DNA of 64,000 nt. It comes from Sisyra terminalis (lineage: Eukaryota > Arthropoda > Insecta > Neuroptera > Sisyridae). The stretch covers positions 19,654,001 through 19,718,000 of the forward strand of contig OY292280.1 of NCBI GenBank assembly GCA_958496175.1. The letters are read 5' to 3'. The notes below the pieces were generated by a model. That model was not told the origin of the DNA, did not search any database, and worked only from the letters and a program-made list of their open reading frames with translations. Below, piece by piece: positions 48,541 through 62,553 of this stretch. Both the position numbers and the translations under genes were made by a program. Position 1 is the stretch's first letter; each line of letters opens with the position of its first letter.

Positions 48541-51500
48541 TGCGGATATCATTGCGGTTATTTTTGCGGATATTATTGCGGTTATTTTTGCGGATATAAT
48601 TGCGGTTATTTTTGCGAATATCATTGCGGTTATTTTGCGGTGATATTTGCGGTTATTTTTGCGGATATCATTGCGGTTATTTTGCGGTAATATTTGCGGT
48701 TATTTTTGCGGATATTATTGCGGTTATTTTTGCGGATATCATTGCGGTTATTTTTGCGGATATTATTGCGGTTATTTTTGCGGATATCATTGCGGTTATT
48801 TTTGCGGATATCATTGTGGTTATTTTGCGGTAATATTTGCGGTTATTTTTGCGGATATCATTGCGGTTATTTTGCGGTGATATTTGCGGTTATTTTTGCG
48901 GATATTATTGCGGTTATTTTTGCGGATATCATTGCGGTTATTTTGTGGTGATATTTGCGGTTATTTTTGCGGATATCATTGCGGTTATTTTTGCGGATAT
49001 TATTGCGATTATTTTTGCGGATATTATTGCGGTTATTTTTGCGGATATCATTGCGGTTATTTTTGCGGATATCATTGCGGTTATTTTGCGGTGATATTTG
49101 CGGTTATTTTTGCGGATATCATTGCGGTTATTTTGCGGTAATATTTGCGGTTAATTTTGCGGATGTTATTGCGGTTATTTTGCTGTAATATTTGCGGTTA
49201 TTTTTGCGGATATCATTGCGGTTATTTTGCGGTGATATTTGCGGTTATTTTTGCGGATATCATTGCGGTTATTTTGCGGTGATATTTGCGGTTATTTTGC
49301 GGTAATATTTGCGGTTATTTTTGCGGATATTATTGCGGTTATTTTGCTGTAATATTTGCGGTTAATTTTGCGGATATCATTGCGGTTATTTTTGCGGATA
49401 TTATTGCGGTTATTTTGGCGGATATCAGTGCGGTTATTTTGCGGTAATATTTGCGGTTATTTTTGCGGATATCATTGCGGTTATTTTTGCGGATATTAAT
49501 GCGGTTATTTTTGCGGATATCATTGCGGTTATTTTTGCGGATATCATTGCGGTTATTTTGCGGAAACATTTGCGGTTATATTTGCGGATATTATTGCGGT
49601 TATTTTTGCGGATATCATTGCGGTTATTTTTGCGGATATCATTGCGGTTATTTTGCGGTAATATTTGCGGTTATTTTTGCGGATATCATTGCGGTTATTT
49701 TGCGGTGATATTTGCGGTTATTTTTGCGGATATTATTGCGGTTATTTTTGCGGATATCATTGCGGTTATTTTGCGGTGATATTTGCGGTTATTTTTGCGG
49801 ATATCATTGCGGTTATTTTTGCGGATATTATTGCGGTTATTTTTGCGGATATTATTGCGGTTATTTTTGCGGATATCATTGCGGTTATTTTGCGGTGATA
49901 TTTGCGGTTATTTTTGCGGATATCATTGCGGTTATTTTTGCGGATATCATTGCGGTTATTTTGCGGTGATATTTGCGGTTATTTTTGCGGATATCATTGC
50001 GGTTATTTTGCGGTAATATTTGCGGTTATTTTTGCGGATATCATTGCGGATATTTTTGCGGATATTATTGCGGTTATTTTTGCGGATATCATTGCGGTTA
50101 TTTTTGCGGATATCATTGTGGTTATTTTGCGGTGATATTTGCGGTTATTTTTGCGGATGTTATTGCGGTTATTTTGCTGTAATATTTGCGGTTATTTTTG
50201 CGGATATCATTGCGGTTATTTTGCGGTGATATTTGCGGTTATTTTTGCGGATACCATTGCGGTTAATTTGCGGTGATATTTGCGGATATTTTGCGGTAAT
50301 ATTTGCGGTTATTTTTGCGGATATTATTGCGGTTATTTTGCTGTAATATTTGCGGTTAATTTTGCGGATATCATTGCGGTTATTTTTGCGGATATTATTG
50401 CGGTTATTTTGGCGGATATCATTGCGGTTATTTTTGCGGATATTATTGCGGTTATTTTTGCGGATATAATTGCGGTTATTTTTGCGAATATCATTGCGGT
50501 TATTTTGCGGTGATATTTGCGGTTATTTTTGCGGATATCATTGCGGTTATTTTGCGGTAATATTTGCGGTTATTTTTGCGGATATTATTGCGGTTATTTT
50601 TGCGGATATCATTGCGGTTATTTTTGCGGATATTATTGCGGTTATTTTTGCGGATATCATTGCGGTTATTTTTGCGGATATCATTGTGGTTATTTTGCGG
50701 TAATATTTGCGGTTATTTTTGCGGATATCATTGCGGTTATTTTGCGGTGATATTTGCGGTTATTTTTGCGGATATTATTGCGGTTATTTTTGCGGATATC
50801 ATTGCGGTTATTTTGTGGTGATATTTGCGGTTATTTTTGCGGATATCATTGCGGTTATTTTTGCGGATATTATTGCGATTATTTTTGCGGATATTATTGC
50901 GGTTATTTTTGCGGATATCATTGCGGTTATTTTTGCGGATATCATTGCGGTTATTTTGCGGTGATATTTGCGGTTATTTTTGCGGATATCATTGCGGTTA
51001 TTTTGCGGTAATATTTGCGGTTAATTTTGCGGATGTTATTGCGGTTATTTTGCTGTAATATTTGCGGTTATTTTTGCGGATATCATTGCGGTTATTTTGC
51101 GGTGATATTTGCGGTTATTTTTGCGGATATCATTGCGGTTATTTTGCGGTGATATTTGCGGTTATTTTGCGGTAATATTTGCGGTTATTTTTGCGGATAT
51201 TATTGCGGTTATTTTGCTGTAATATTTGCGGTTAATTTTGCGGATATCATTGCGGTTATTTTTGCGGATATTATTGCGGTTATTTTGGCGGATATCAGTG
51301 CGGTTATTTTGCGGTAATATTTGCGGTTATTTTTGCGGATATCATTGCGGTTATTTTTGCGGATATTAATGCGGTTATTTTTGCGGATATCATTGCGGTT
51401 ATTTTTGCGGATATCATTGCGGTTATTTTGCGGAAACATTTGCGGTTATATTTGCGGATATTATTGCGGTTATTTTTGCGGATATCATTGCGGTTATTTT

Positions 51501-52300
51501 TGCGGATATCATTGCGGTTATTTTGCGGTAATATTTGCGGTTATTTTTGCGGATATCATTGCGGTTATTTTGCGGTGATATTTGCGGTTATTTTTGCGGA
51601 TATTATTGCGGTTATTTTTGCGGATATCATTGCGGTTATTTTGCGGTGATATTTGCGGTTATTTTTGCGGATATCATTGCGGTTATTTTTGCGGATATTA
51701 TTGCGGTTATTTTTGCGGATATTATTGCGGTTATTTTTGCGGATATCATTGCGGTTATTTTGCGGTGATATTTGCGGTTATTTTTGCGGATATCATTGCG
51801 GTTATTTTTGCGGATATCATTGCGGTTATTTTGCGGTGATATTTGCGGTTATTTTTGCGGATATCATTGCGGTTATTTTGCGGTAATATTTGCGGTTATT
51901 TTTGCGGATATCATTGCGGATATTTTTGCGGATATTATTGCGGTTATTTTTGCGGATATCATTGCGGTTATTTTTGCGGATATCATTGTGGTTATTTTGC
52001 GGTGATATTTGCGGTTATTTTTGCGGATGTTATTGCGGTTATTTTGCTGTAATATTTGCGGTTATTTTTGCGGATATCATTGCGGTTATTTTGCGGTGAT
52101 ATTTGCGGTTATTTTTGCGGATACCATTGCGGTTAATTTGCGGTGATATTTGCGGATATTTTGCGGTAATATTTGCGGTTATTTTTGCGGATATTATTGC
52201 GGTTATTTTGCTGTAATATTTGCGGTTAATTTTGCGGATATCATTGCGGTTATTTTTGCGGATATTATTGCGGTTATTTTGGCGGATATCATTGCGGTTA
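48541..52300 (+). repeat. 1,870-bp higher-order repeat, two copies and a 20-bp start
   Basis: Copies are 48541-50410 and 50411-52280. Shared rare variants are GATATAATT, GCGAATATC, ATTGTGGTT, TTTTGTGGTGATATT, GATTATT in a long A run, GCGGAAACATTTGCGGTTATATT and GATACCATT. No difference was noticed apart from the first base pairs at the joint (TTTTGGCGG against TTTTTGCGG). Confidence 0.91.
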
Positions 52301-54539
52301 TTTTGCGGTAATATTTGCGGTTATTTTTGCGGATATCATTGCGGTTATTTTTGCGGATATTATTGCGGTCATTTTTGCGGATATCATTGCGGTTATTTTT
52401 GCGGATATCATTGCGGTTATTTTGCGGTAACATTTGCGGTTATTTTTGCGGATATTATTGCGGTTATTTTTGCGGATATCATTGCGGTTATTTTTGCGGA
52501 TATCATTGCGGTTATTTTGCGGAAATATTTGCGGTTATTTTTGCGGATATCATTGCGGTTATTTTGCGGTGATATTTGCGGTTATTTTTGCGGTTATTAT
52601 TGCGGTTATTTTTGCGGATATCATTGCGGTTATTTTGCGGTGATATTTGCGGTTATTTTTGCGGATATCATTGCGGTTATTTTTGCGGATATTATTGCGG
52701 TTATTTTTGCGGATATTATTGCGGTTATTTTTGCGGATATCATTGCGGTTATTTTGCGGTGATATTTGCGGTTATTTTTGCGGATATCATTGCGGTTATT
52801 TTTGCGGATATCATTGCGGTTATTTTGCGGTGATATTTGCGGTTATTTTTGCGGATATCATTGCGGTTATTTTGCGGTAATATTTGCGGTTATTTTTGCG
52901 GATATCATTGCGGTTATTTTTGCGGATATTATTGCGGTTATTTTTGCGGATATCATTGCGGTTATTTTTGCGGATATCATTGCGGTTATTTTGCGGTGAT
53001 ATTTGCGGTTATTTTTGCGGATATCATTGCGGTTATTTTTGCGGATATTATTGCGGTTATTTTGCTGTAATATTTGCGGTTATTTTTGCGGATGTCATTG
53101 CGGTTATTTTTGCGGATATCTTTGCGGATATTTTGCGGTAATATTTGCGGTTATTTTTGCGGATATCATTGCGGTTATTTTGCGGTGATATTTGCGGTTA
53201 TTTTTGCGGATATTATTGCGGTTATTTTTGCGGATATCATTGCGGTTATTTTGCGGTGATATTTGCGGTTATTTTTGCGGATATCATTGCGGTTATTTTG
53301 CGGTGATATTTGCGGTTATTTTGCGGTAATATTTGCGGTTATTTTTGCGGATATTATTGCGGTTATTTTGCTGTAATATTTGCGGTTAATTTTGCGGATA
53401 TCATTGCGGTTATTTTTGCGGATATTATTGCGGTTATTTTTGCGGATATCATGGCGGTTATTTTTGCGGATATCATTGCGGTTATTTTGCGGTAATATTT
53501 GCGGTTATTTTTGCGGATATCATTGCGGTTATTTTTGCGGATATTATTGCGGTTATTTTTGCGGATATCATTGCGGTTATTTTTGCGGATATCTTTGCGG
53601 TTATTTTGCGGTGATATTTGCGGTTATTTTTGCGGATATTATTGCGGTTATTTTGCGGTAATATTTGCGGTTATTTTGCGGATATTATTGCGGTTATTTT
53701 TGCGGATATCATTGCGGTTATTTTTGCGGATATTATTGCGGTTATTTTGCGGTAATATTTGCGGTAATTTTTGCGGATATCATTGCGGTTATTTTGCGGT
53801 GATATTTGCGGTTATTTTTGCGGATATTATTGCGGTTATTTTTGCGGATATCATTGCGGTGATATTTGCGGTTATTTTTGCGGATATCATTGCGGCTATT
53901 TTTGCGGATATTATTGCGGTTATTTTTGCGGATATTATTGCGGTTATTTTTGCGGATATCATTGCGGTTATTTTGCGGTGATATTTGCGGTTATTTTTGC
54001 GGATATCATTGCGGTTATTTTGCGGTATTATTTGCGGTTAATTTTGCGGATATCATTGCGGTTATTTTTGCGGATATCATTGCGGTTATTTTGCGGGGAT
54101 ATTTGCTGTTATTTTTGCGGATATCATTGCGGTTATTTTGCGGTAATATTTGCGGTTATTTTTGCGGATGTTATTGCGGTTATTTTTCTGTAATATTTGC
54201 GGTAATTTTTGCGGATATCATTGCGGTTATTTTGCGGTGATATTTGCGGTTATTTTTGCGGATATCATTGCGGTTATTTTGCGGTAATATTTGCGGTTAT
54301 TTTTGCGGATATTATTGCGGTTATTTTTGCGGATATCATTGCGGTAATTTTTGCGGATATTATTGTGGTTATTTTTGCGGATATCATTGCGGTTATTATT
54401 GCGGATATCATTGCGGTTATTTTGCGGAAATATTTGCGGTTATTTTTGCGGATATCATTGCGGTTATTTTGCGGTGATATTTGCGGTTATTTTTGCGGAT
54501 ATCATTGCGGTTATTTTTGCGGATATCATTGCGGTTATT
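52301..54539 (+). repeat. A/B units with several half-unit and one-base changes
   Basis: It includes GCGGTTATTATTGCGG near 52593, GATGTCATT near 53092, GATATCATGGCGG near 53448, a 23-bp A unit (four T in place of five) near 53676, and the lone 12-bp half unit at 53855. GCGGGGATATTTGCTG appears first near 54093 and TTTTTCTGTAATATT near 54185; both are markers of the region to the right. Confidence 0.8.
53855..53866 (+). repeat. Isolated 12-bp half unit TGCGGTGATATT
   Basis: This half follows an A1 unit directly, without its usual TGCGGTTATTT partner. It is a clean loss of one half module and supports a 12-bp ancestral period. Confidence 0.85.
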
Positions 54540-56216
54540 TTGCGGTGATATTTGCGGTTATTTTTGCGGATATTATTGCGGTTATTTTTGCGGATATCAT
54601 TGCGGTTATTTTGCGGTGATATTTGCGGTTATTTTTGCGGATATCATTGCGGTTATTTTGCGGTGATATTTGCGGTTATTTTGCGGTAATATTTGCGGTT
54701 ATTTTTGCGGATATTATTGCGGTTATTTTGCTGTAATATTTGCGGTTAATTTTGCGGATATCATTGCGGTTATTTTTGCGGATATTATTGCGGTTATTTT
54801 TGCGGATATCATTGCGGTTATTTTTGCGGATATTATTGCGGTTATTTTGCGGTAATATTTGCGGTTATTTTTGCGGATATCATTGCGGTTATTTTTGCGG
54901 TTATTATTGCGGTTATTTTTGCGGATATCATTGCGGTTATTTTTGCGGATATCATTGCGGTTATTTTGCGGTGATATTTGCGGTTATTTTTGCGGATAAT
55001 ATTGCGGTTATTTTGCGGTAATATTTGCGGTTATTTTTGCGGATATCATTGCGGTTATTTTGCGGTAATATTTGCGGTTATTTTTGCGGATATTATTGCG
55101 GTTATTTTGCGGTAATATTTGCGGTTATTTTTGCGGATATCATTGCGGTTATTTTGCGGTGATATTTGCGGTTATTTTTGCGGATATTATTGCGGTTATT
55201 TTTGCGGATATCATTGCGGTTATTTTGCGGTGATATTTGCGGTTATTTTTGCGGATATCATTGCGGCTATTTTTGCGGATATTATTGCGGTTATTTTTGC
55301 GGATATTATTGCGGTTATTTTTGCGGATATCATTGCGGTTATTTTGCGGTGATATTTGCGGTTATTTTTGCGGATATCATTACGGTTATTTTGCGGTAAT
55401 ATTTGCGGTTAATTTTGCGGATATCATTGCGGTTATTTTTTCGGATATCATTGCGGTTATTTTGCGGGGATATTTGCTGTTATTTTTGCGGATATCATTG
55501 CGGTTATTTTGCGGTAATATTTGCGGTTATTTTTGCGGATATCATTGCGGATATTTTTGCGGATATTACTGCGGTTATTTTTGCGGATATCATTGCGGTT
55601 ATTTTGCGGTGATATTTGCGGTTATTTTTGCGGATATCATTGCGGTTATTTTGCGGTAATATTTGCGGTTATTTTTGCGGATGTTATTGCGGTTATTTTT
55701 CTGTAATATTTGCGGTTATTTTTGCGGATATCATTGCGGTTATTTTGCGGTGATATTTGCGGTTATTTTTGCGGATATCATTGCGGTTATTTTGCGGTAA
55801 TATTTGCGGTTATTTTTGCGGATATTATTGCGGTTATTTTTGCGGATATCATTGCGGTTATTTTTGCGGATATTATTGTGGTTATTTTTGCGGATATCAT
55901 TGCGGTTATTTTGGCGGATATCATTGCGGTTATTTTGCGGAAATATTTGCGGTTATTTTTGCGGATATCATTGCGGTTATTTTGCGGTGATATTTGCGGT
56001 TATTTTTGCGGATATTATTGCGGTTATTTTTGCGGATATCATTGCGGTTATTTTGCGGTGATATTTGCGGTTATTTTTGCGGATATCATTGCGGCTATTT
56101 TTGCGGATATTATTGCGGTTATTTTTGCGGATATTATTGCGGTTATTTTTGCGGATATCATTGCGGTTATTTTGCGGTGATATTTGCGGTTATTTTTGCG
56201 GATATCATTGCGGTTA
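54540..56216 (+). repeat. 1.7 kb block, copy 1 (partner 60877-62553)
   Basis: Constant offset of 6,337 bp. Shared markers are TTTTTTCGG, GCGGGGATATTTGCTG, GATATTACTG, GATGTTATT with TTTTTCTGTAA, and GATATTATTGTGG. Differences include GATAATATT near 54996 against GATATTATT, TAATATT against TAACATT near 61403, GCGG against ATGG near 61304, and TTGCCGAAATC near 62060. Confidence 0.9.
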
Positions 56217-56865
56217 TTTTTGCGGATATTATTGCGGTTATTTTTGCGGATATCATTGCGGTTATTTTGCGGTGATATTTGCGGTTATTTTGGCGGATAT
56301 CATTGCGGCTATTTTTGCGGATATTATTGCGGTTATTTTTGCGGATATTATTGCGGTTATTTTTGCGGATATCATTGCGGTTATTTTGCGGTGATATTTG
56401 CGGTTATTTTTGCGGATATCATTGCGGTTATTTTTTCGGATATCATTGCGGTTATTTTGCGGGGATATTTGCTGTTATTTTTGCGGATATCATTGCGGTT
56501 ATTTTGCGGTAATATTTGCGGTTATTTTTGCGGATATCATTGCGGATATTTTTGCGGATATTACTGCGGTTATTTTTGCGGATATCATTGCGGTTATTTT
56601 GCGGTGATATTTGCGGTTATTTTTGCGGATATCATTGCGGTTATTTTGCGGTAATATTTGCGGTTATTTTTGCGGATGTTATTGCGGTTATTTTTCTGTA
56701 ATATTTGCGGTTATTTTTGCGGATATCATTGCGGTTATTTTGCGGTGATATTTGCGGTTATTTTTGCGGATATCATTGCGGTTATTTTGCGGTAATATTT
56801 GCGGTTATTTTTGCGGATATTATTGCGGTTATTTTTGCGGATATCATTGCGGTTATTTTTGCGGA
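55400..56865 (+). repeat. 995-bp tandem repeat, about 1.5 copies
   Basis: 55400-55870 matches 56395-56865, with the order TTTTTTCGG, GCGGGGATATTTGCTG, GATATTACTG, GATGTTATT, TTTTTCTGTAA. Part of the same sequence is also repeated at offset 1,728 (about 55.2-55.7 kb against 56.9-57.4 kb). Confidence 0.87.
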
Positions 56866-59800
56866 TATCATTGCGGTTATTTTGCGGTGATATTTGCGGT
56901 TATTTTTGCGGATATTATTGTGGTTATTTTTGCGGATATCATTGCGGTTATTTTGCGGTGATATTTGCGGTTATTTTTGCGGATATCATTGCGGCTATTT
57001 TTGCGGATATTATTGCGGTTATTTTTGCGGATATTATTGCGGTTATTTTTGCGGATATCATTGCGGTTATTTTGCGGTGATATTTGCGGTTATTTTTGCG
57101 GATATCATTACGGTTATTTTGCGGTAATATTTGCGGTTAATTTTGCGGATATCATTGCGGTTATTTTTTCGGATATCATTGCGGTTATTTTGCGGGGATA
57201 TTTGCTGTTATTTTTGCGGATATCATTGCGGTTATTTTGCGGTAATATTTGCGGTTATTTTTGCGGATATCATTGCGGATATTTTTGCGGATATTACTGC
57301 GGTTATTTTTGCGGATATCATTGCGGTTATTTTGCGGTGATATTTGCGGTTATTTTTGCGGATATCATTGCGGTTATTTTGCGGTAATATTTGCGGTTAT
57401 TTTTGCGGATGTTATTGCGGTTATTTTTCTGTAATATTTGCGGTTATTTTTGCGGATATCATTGCGGTTATTTTGCGGTGATATTTGCGGTTATTTTTGC
57501 GGATATCATTGCGGTTATTTTGCGGTAATATTTGCGGTTATTTTTGCGGATATTATTGCGGTTATTTTTGTGGATATCATTGCGGTTATTTTGCGGTGAT
57601 ATTTGCGGTTATTTTTGCGGATATTATTGCGGTTATTTTTGCGGATATCATTGCGGTTATTTTGCGGTGATATTTGCGGTTATTTTGGCGGATATCATTG
57701 CGGCTATTTTTGCGGATATTATTGCGGTTATTTTTGCGGATATTATTGCGGTTATTTTTGCGGATATCATTGCGGTTATTTTGCGGTGATATTTGCGGTT
57801 ATTTTTGCGGATATTATTGCGGTTATTTTTGCGGATATCATTGCGGTTATTTTGCGGTGATATTTGCGGTTATTTTTGCGGATATCATTGCGGCTATTTT
57901 TGCGGATATTATTGCGGTTATTTTTGCGGATATTATTGCGGTTATTTTTGCGGATATCATTGCGGTTATTTTGCGGTGATATTTGCGGTTATTTTTGCGG
58001 ATATCATTGCGGTTATTTTGCGGTAATATTTGCGGTTATTTTTGCGGATATCATTGCGGTTATTTTTGCGGATATCATTGCGGTTATTTTGCGGGGATAT
58101 TTGCGGTTATTTTTGCGGATATCATTGCGGTTATTTTGCGGTAATATTTGCGGTAATATTTGCGGATATCATTGCGGATATTTTTGCGGATATTATTGCG
58201 GTTATTTTGCTGTAATATTTGCGGTTATTTTTGCGGATATTATTGCGGTTATTTTGCTGTAATATTTGCGGTTATTTTTGCGGATGTCATTGCGGTTATT
58301 TTGCGGTGATATTTGCGGTTATTTTTGCGGATATTATTGCGGTTATTTTTGCGGATATCATTGCGGTTATTTTGCGGAAATATTTGCGGTTATTTTTGCG
58401 GATATCATTGCGGTTATTTTGCGGTGATATTTGCGGTTATTTTTGCGGATATTATTGCGGTTATTTTTGCGGATATCATTGCGGTTATTTTGCGGTGATA
58501 TTTGCGGTTATTTTTGCGGATATCATTGCGGTTATTTTGCGGTGATATTTGCGGTTATTTTTGCGGATATCATTGCGGTTATTTTGCGGTAATATTTGCG
58601 GTTATTTTTGCGGATGTTATTGCGGTTATTTTTCTGTAATATTTGCGGTTATTTTTGCGGATATCATTGCGGTTATTTTGCGGTGATATTTGCGGTTATT
58701 TTTGCGGATATCATTGCGGTTATTTTGCGGTAATATTTGCGGTTATTTTTGCGGATATTATTGCGGTTATTTTTGCGGATATCATTGCGGTTATTTTTGC
58801 GGATATCATTGCGGTTATTTTGCGGTGATATTTGCGGTTATTTTTGCGGATATTATTGTGGTTATTTTTGCGGATATCATTGCGGTTATTTTGCGGTGAT
58901 ATTTGCGGTTATTTTTGCGGATATCATTGCGGCTATTTTTGCGGATATTATTGCGGTTATTTTTGCGGATATTATTGCGGTTATTTTTGCGGATATCATT
59001 GCGGTTATTTTGCGGTGATATTTGCGGTTATTTTTGCGGATATCATTACGGTTGTTTTGCGGTAATATTTGCGGTTAATTTTGCGGATATCATTGCGGTT
59101 ATTTTTTCGGATATCATTGCGGTTATTTTGCGGGGATATTTGCTGTTATTTTTGCGGATATCATTGCGGTTATTTTGCGGTAATATTTGCGGTTATTTTT
59201 GCGGATATCATTGCGGATATTTTTGCGGATATTACTGCGGTTATTTTTGCGGATATCATTGCGGTTATTTTGCGGTGATATTTGCGGTTATTTTTGCGGA
59301 TATCATTGCGGTTATTTTGCGGTAATATTTGCGGTTATTTTTGCGGATGTTATTGCGGTTATTTTTCTGTAATATTTGCGGTTATTTTTGCGGATATCAT
59401 TGCGGTTATTTTGCGGTGATATTTGCGGTTATTTTTGCGGATATCATTGCGGTTATTTTGCGGTAATATTTGCGGTTATTTTTGCGGATATTATTGCGGT
59501 TATTTTTGTGGATATCATTGCGGTTATTTTGCGGTGATATTTGCGGTTATTTTTGCGGATATTATTGCGGTTATTTTTGCGGATATCATTGCGGTTATTT
59601 TGCGGTGATATTTGCGGTTATTTTGGCGGATATCATTGCGGCTATTTTTGCGGATATTATTGCGGTTATTTTTGCGGATATTATTGCGGTTATTTTTGCG
59701 GATATCATTGCGGTTATTTTGCGGTGATATTTGCGGTTATTTTTGCGGATATTATTGCGGTTATTTTTGCGGATATCATTGCGGTTATTTTGCGGTGATA

Positions 59801-60469
59801 TTTGCGGTTATTTTTGCGGATATCATTGCGGCTATTTTTGCGGATATTATTGCGGTTATTTTTGCGGATATTATTGCGGTTATTTTTGCGGATATCATTG
59901 CGGTTATTTTGCGGTGATATTTGCGGTTATTTTTGCGGATATCATTGCGGTTATTTTGCGGTAATATTTGCGGTTATTTTTGCGGATATCATTGCGGTTA
60001 TTTTTGCGGATATCATTGCGGTTATTTTGCGGGGATATTTGCGGTTATTTTTGCGGATATCATTGCGGTTATTTTGCGGTAATATTTGCGGTAATATTTG
60101 CGGATATCATTGCGGATATTTTTGCGGATATTATTGCGGTTATTTTGCTGTAATATTTGCGGTTATTTTTGCGGATATTATTGCGGTTATTTTGCTGTAA
60201 TATTTGCGGTTATTTTTGCGGATGTCATTGCGGTTATTTTGCGGTGATATTTGCGGTTATTTTTGCGGATATTATTGCGGTTATTTTTGCGGATATCATT
60301 GCGGTTATTTTGCGGAAATATTTGCGGTTATTTTTGCGGATATCATTGCGGTTATTTTGCGGTGATATTTGCGGTTATTTTTGCGGATATTATTGCGGTT
60401 ATTTTTGCGGATATCATTGCGGTTATTTTGCGGTGATATTTGCGGTTATTTTTGCGGATATCATTGCGG
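56570..60469 (+). repeat. 1,938-bp higher-order repeat, two copies
   Basis: Copies are 56570-58507 and 58508-60445, with a further 24 bp of match. Each has GATGTTATT with TTTTTCTGTAA twice, two GCGGGGATATT units (one followed by GCTG, one by GCGG), GTGGATATC and a TAATATTTGCGGTAATATT half-unit duplication. Visible differences are TTACGGTTGTTTT near 59047 and TATTGTTT-type single changes only. Confidence 0.9.
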
Positions 60470-60876
60470 CTATTTTTGCGGATATTATTGCGGTTATTTT
60501 TGCGGATATTATTGCGGTTATTTTTGCGGATATCATTGCGGTTATTTTGCGGTGATATTTGCGGTTATTTTTGCGGATATCATTGCGGTTATTTTGCGGT
60601 AATATTTGCGGTTATTTTTGCGGATATCATTGCGGTTATTTTTGCGGATATCATTGCGGTTATTTTGCGGGGATATTTGCGGTTATTTTTGCGGATATCA
60701 TTGCGGTTATTTTGCGGTAATATTTGCGGTTATTTTTGCGGATATCATTGCGGATATTTTTGCGGATATTATTGCGGTTATTTTGCTGTAATATTTGCGG
60801 TTATTTTTGCGGATATTATTGCGGTTATTTTGCTGTAATATTTGCGGTTATTTTTGCGGATGTCATTGCGGTTATT
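60470..60876 (+). repeat. Linking A/B units
   Basis: It continues as in 62.43-62.75 kb (offset 1,962 for about 60440-60780) with a GCGGGGATATTTGCGG unit at 60667, then two B3 units in succession near 60785 and 60832. Confidence 0.82.
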
Positions 60877-62553
60877 TTGCGGTGATATTTGCGGTTATTT
60901 TTGCGGATATTTTTGCGGTTATTTTTGCGGATATCATTGCGGTTATTTTGCGGTGATATTTGCGGTTATTTTTGCGGATATCATTGCGGTTATTTTGCGG
61001 TGATATTTGCGGTTATTTTGCGGTAATATTTGCGGTTATTTTTGCGGATATTATTGCGGTTATTTTGCTGTAATATTTGCGGTTAATTTCGCGGATATCA
61101 TTGCGGTTATTTTTGCGGATATTATTGCGGTTATTTTTGCGGATATCATTGCGGTTATTTTTGCGGATATTATTGCGGTTATTTTGCGGTAATATTTGCG
61201 GTTATTTTTGCGGATATCATTGCGGTTATTTTTGCGGATATTATTGCGGTTATTTTTGCGGATATCATTGCGGTTATTTTTGCGGATATCATTGCGGTTA
61301 TTTTATGGTGATATTTGCGGTTATTTTTGCGGATATTATTGCGGTTATTTTGCGGTAATATTTGCGGTTATTTTTGCGGATATCATTGCGGTTATTTTGC
61401 GGTAACATTTGCGGTTATTTTTGCGGATATTATTGCGGTTATTTTGCGGTAATATTTGCGGTTATTTTTGCGGATATCATTGCGGTTATTTTGCGGTGAT
61501 ATTTGCGGTTATTTTTGCGGATATTATTGCGGTTATTTTTGCGGATATCATTGCGGTTATTTTGCGGTGATATTTGCGGTTATTTTTGCGGATATCATTG
61601 CGGCTATTTTTGCGGATATTATTGCGGTTATTTTTGCGGATATTATTGCGGTTATTTTTGCGGATATCATTGCGGTTATTTTGCGGTGATATTTGCGGTT
61701 ATTTTTGCGGATATCATTACGGTTATTTTGCGGTAATATTTGCGGTTAATTTTGCGGATATCATTGCGGTTATTTTTTCGGATATCATTGCGGTTATTTT
61801 GCGGGGATATTTGCTGTTATTTTTGCGGATATCATTGCGGTTATTTTGCGGTAATATTTGCGGTTATTTTTGCGGATATCATTGCGGATATTTTTGCGGA
61901 TATTACTGCGGTTATTTTTGCGGATATCATTGCGGTTATTTTGCGGTGATATTTGCGGTTATTTTTGCGGATATCATTGCGGTTATTTTGCGGTAATATT
62001 TGCGGTTATTTTTGCGGATGTTATTGCGGTTATTTTTCTGTAATATTTGCGGTTATTTTTGCCGAAATCATTGCGGTTATTTTGCGGTGATATTTGCGGT
62101 TATTTTTGCGGATATCATTGCGGTTATTTTGCGGTAATATTTGCGGTTATTTTTGCGGATATTATTGCGGTTATTTTTGCGGATATCATTGCGGTTATTT
62201 TTGCGGATATTATTGTGGTTATTTTTGCGGATATCATTGCGGTTATTTTTGCGGATATCATTGCGGTTATTTTGCGGAAATATTTGCGGTTATTTTTGCG
62301 GATATCATTGCGGTTATTTTGCGGTGATATTTGCGGTTATTTTTGCGGATATTATTGCGGTTATTTTTGCGGATATCATTGCGGTTATTTTGCGGTGATA
62401 TTTGCGGTTATTTTTGCGGATATCATTGCGGCTATTTTTGCGGATATTATTGCGGTTATTTTTGCGGATATTATTGCGGTTATTTTTGCGGATATCATTG
62501 CGGTTATTTTGCGGTGATATTTGCGGTTATTTTTGCGGATATCATTGCGGTTA
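60877..62553 (+). repeat. 1.7 kb block, copy 2
   Basis: Partner of 54540-56216. It has more single-base differences from its partner than the 8.9 kb pair shows, so it is probably the older duplication. Confidence 0.9.

Noticed and set aside
52220..52762. Longest plus-strand open frame (about 180 residues) rich in CGYHCGYF-type periods
   Set aside because: It starts at TTG, changes character at each 23-bp unit and has the same repeat composition as everything around it. Similar frames occur in all regions because 24 is divisible by three. Cys-Gly-Tyr periodicity is a by-product of TGCGGTTA.
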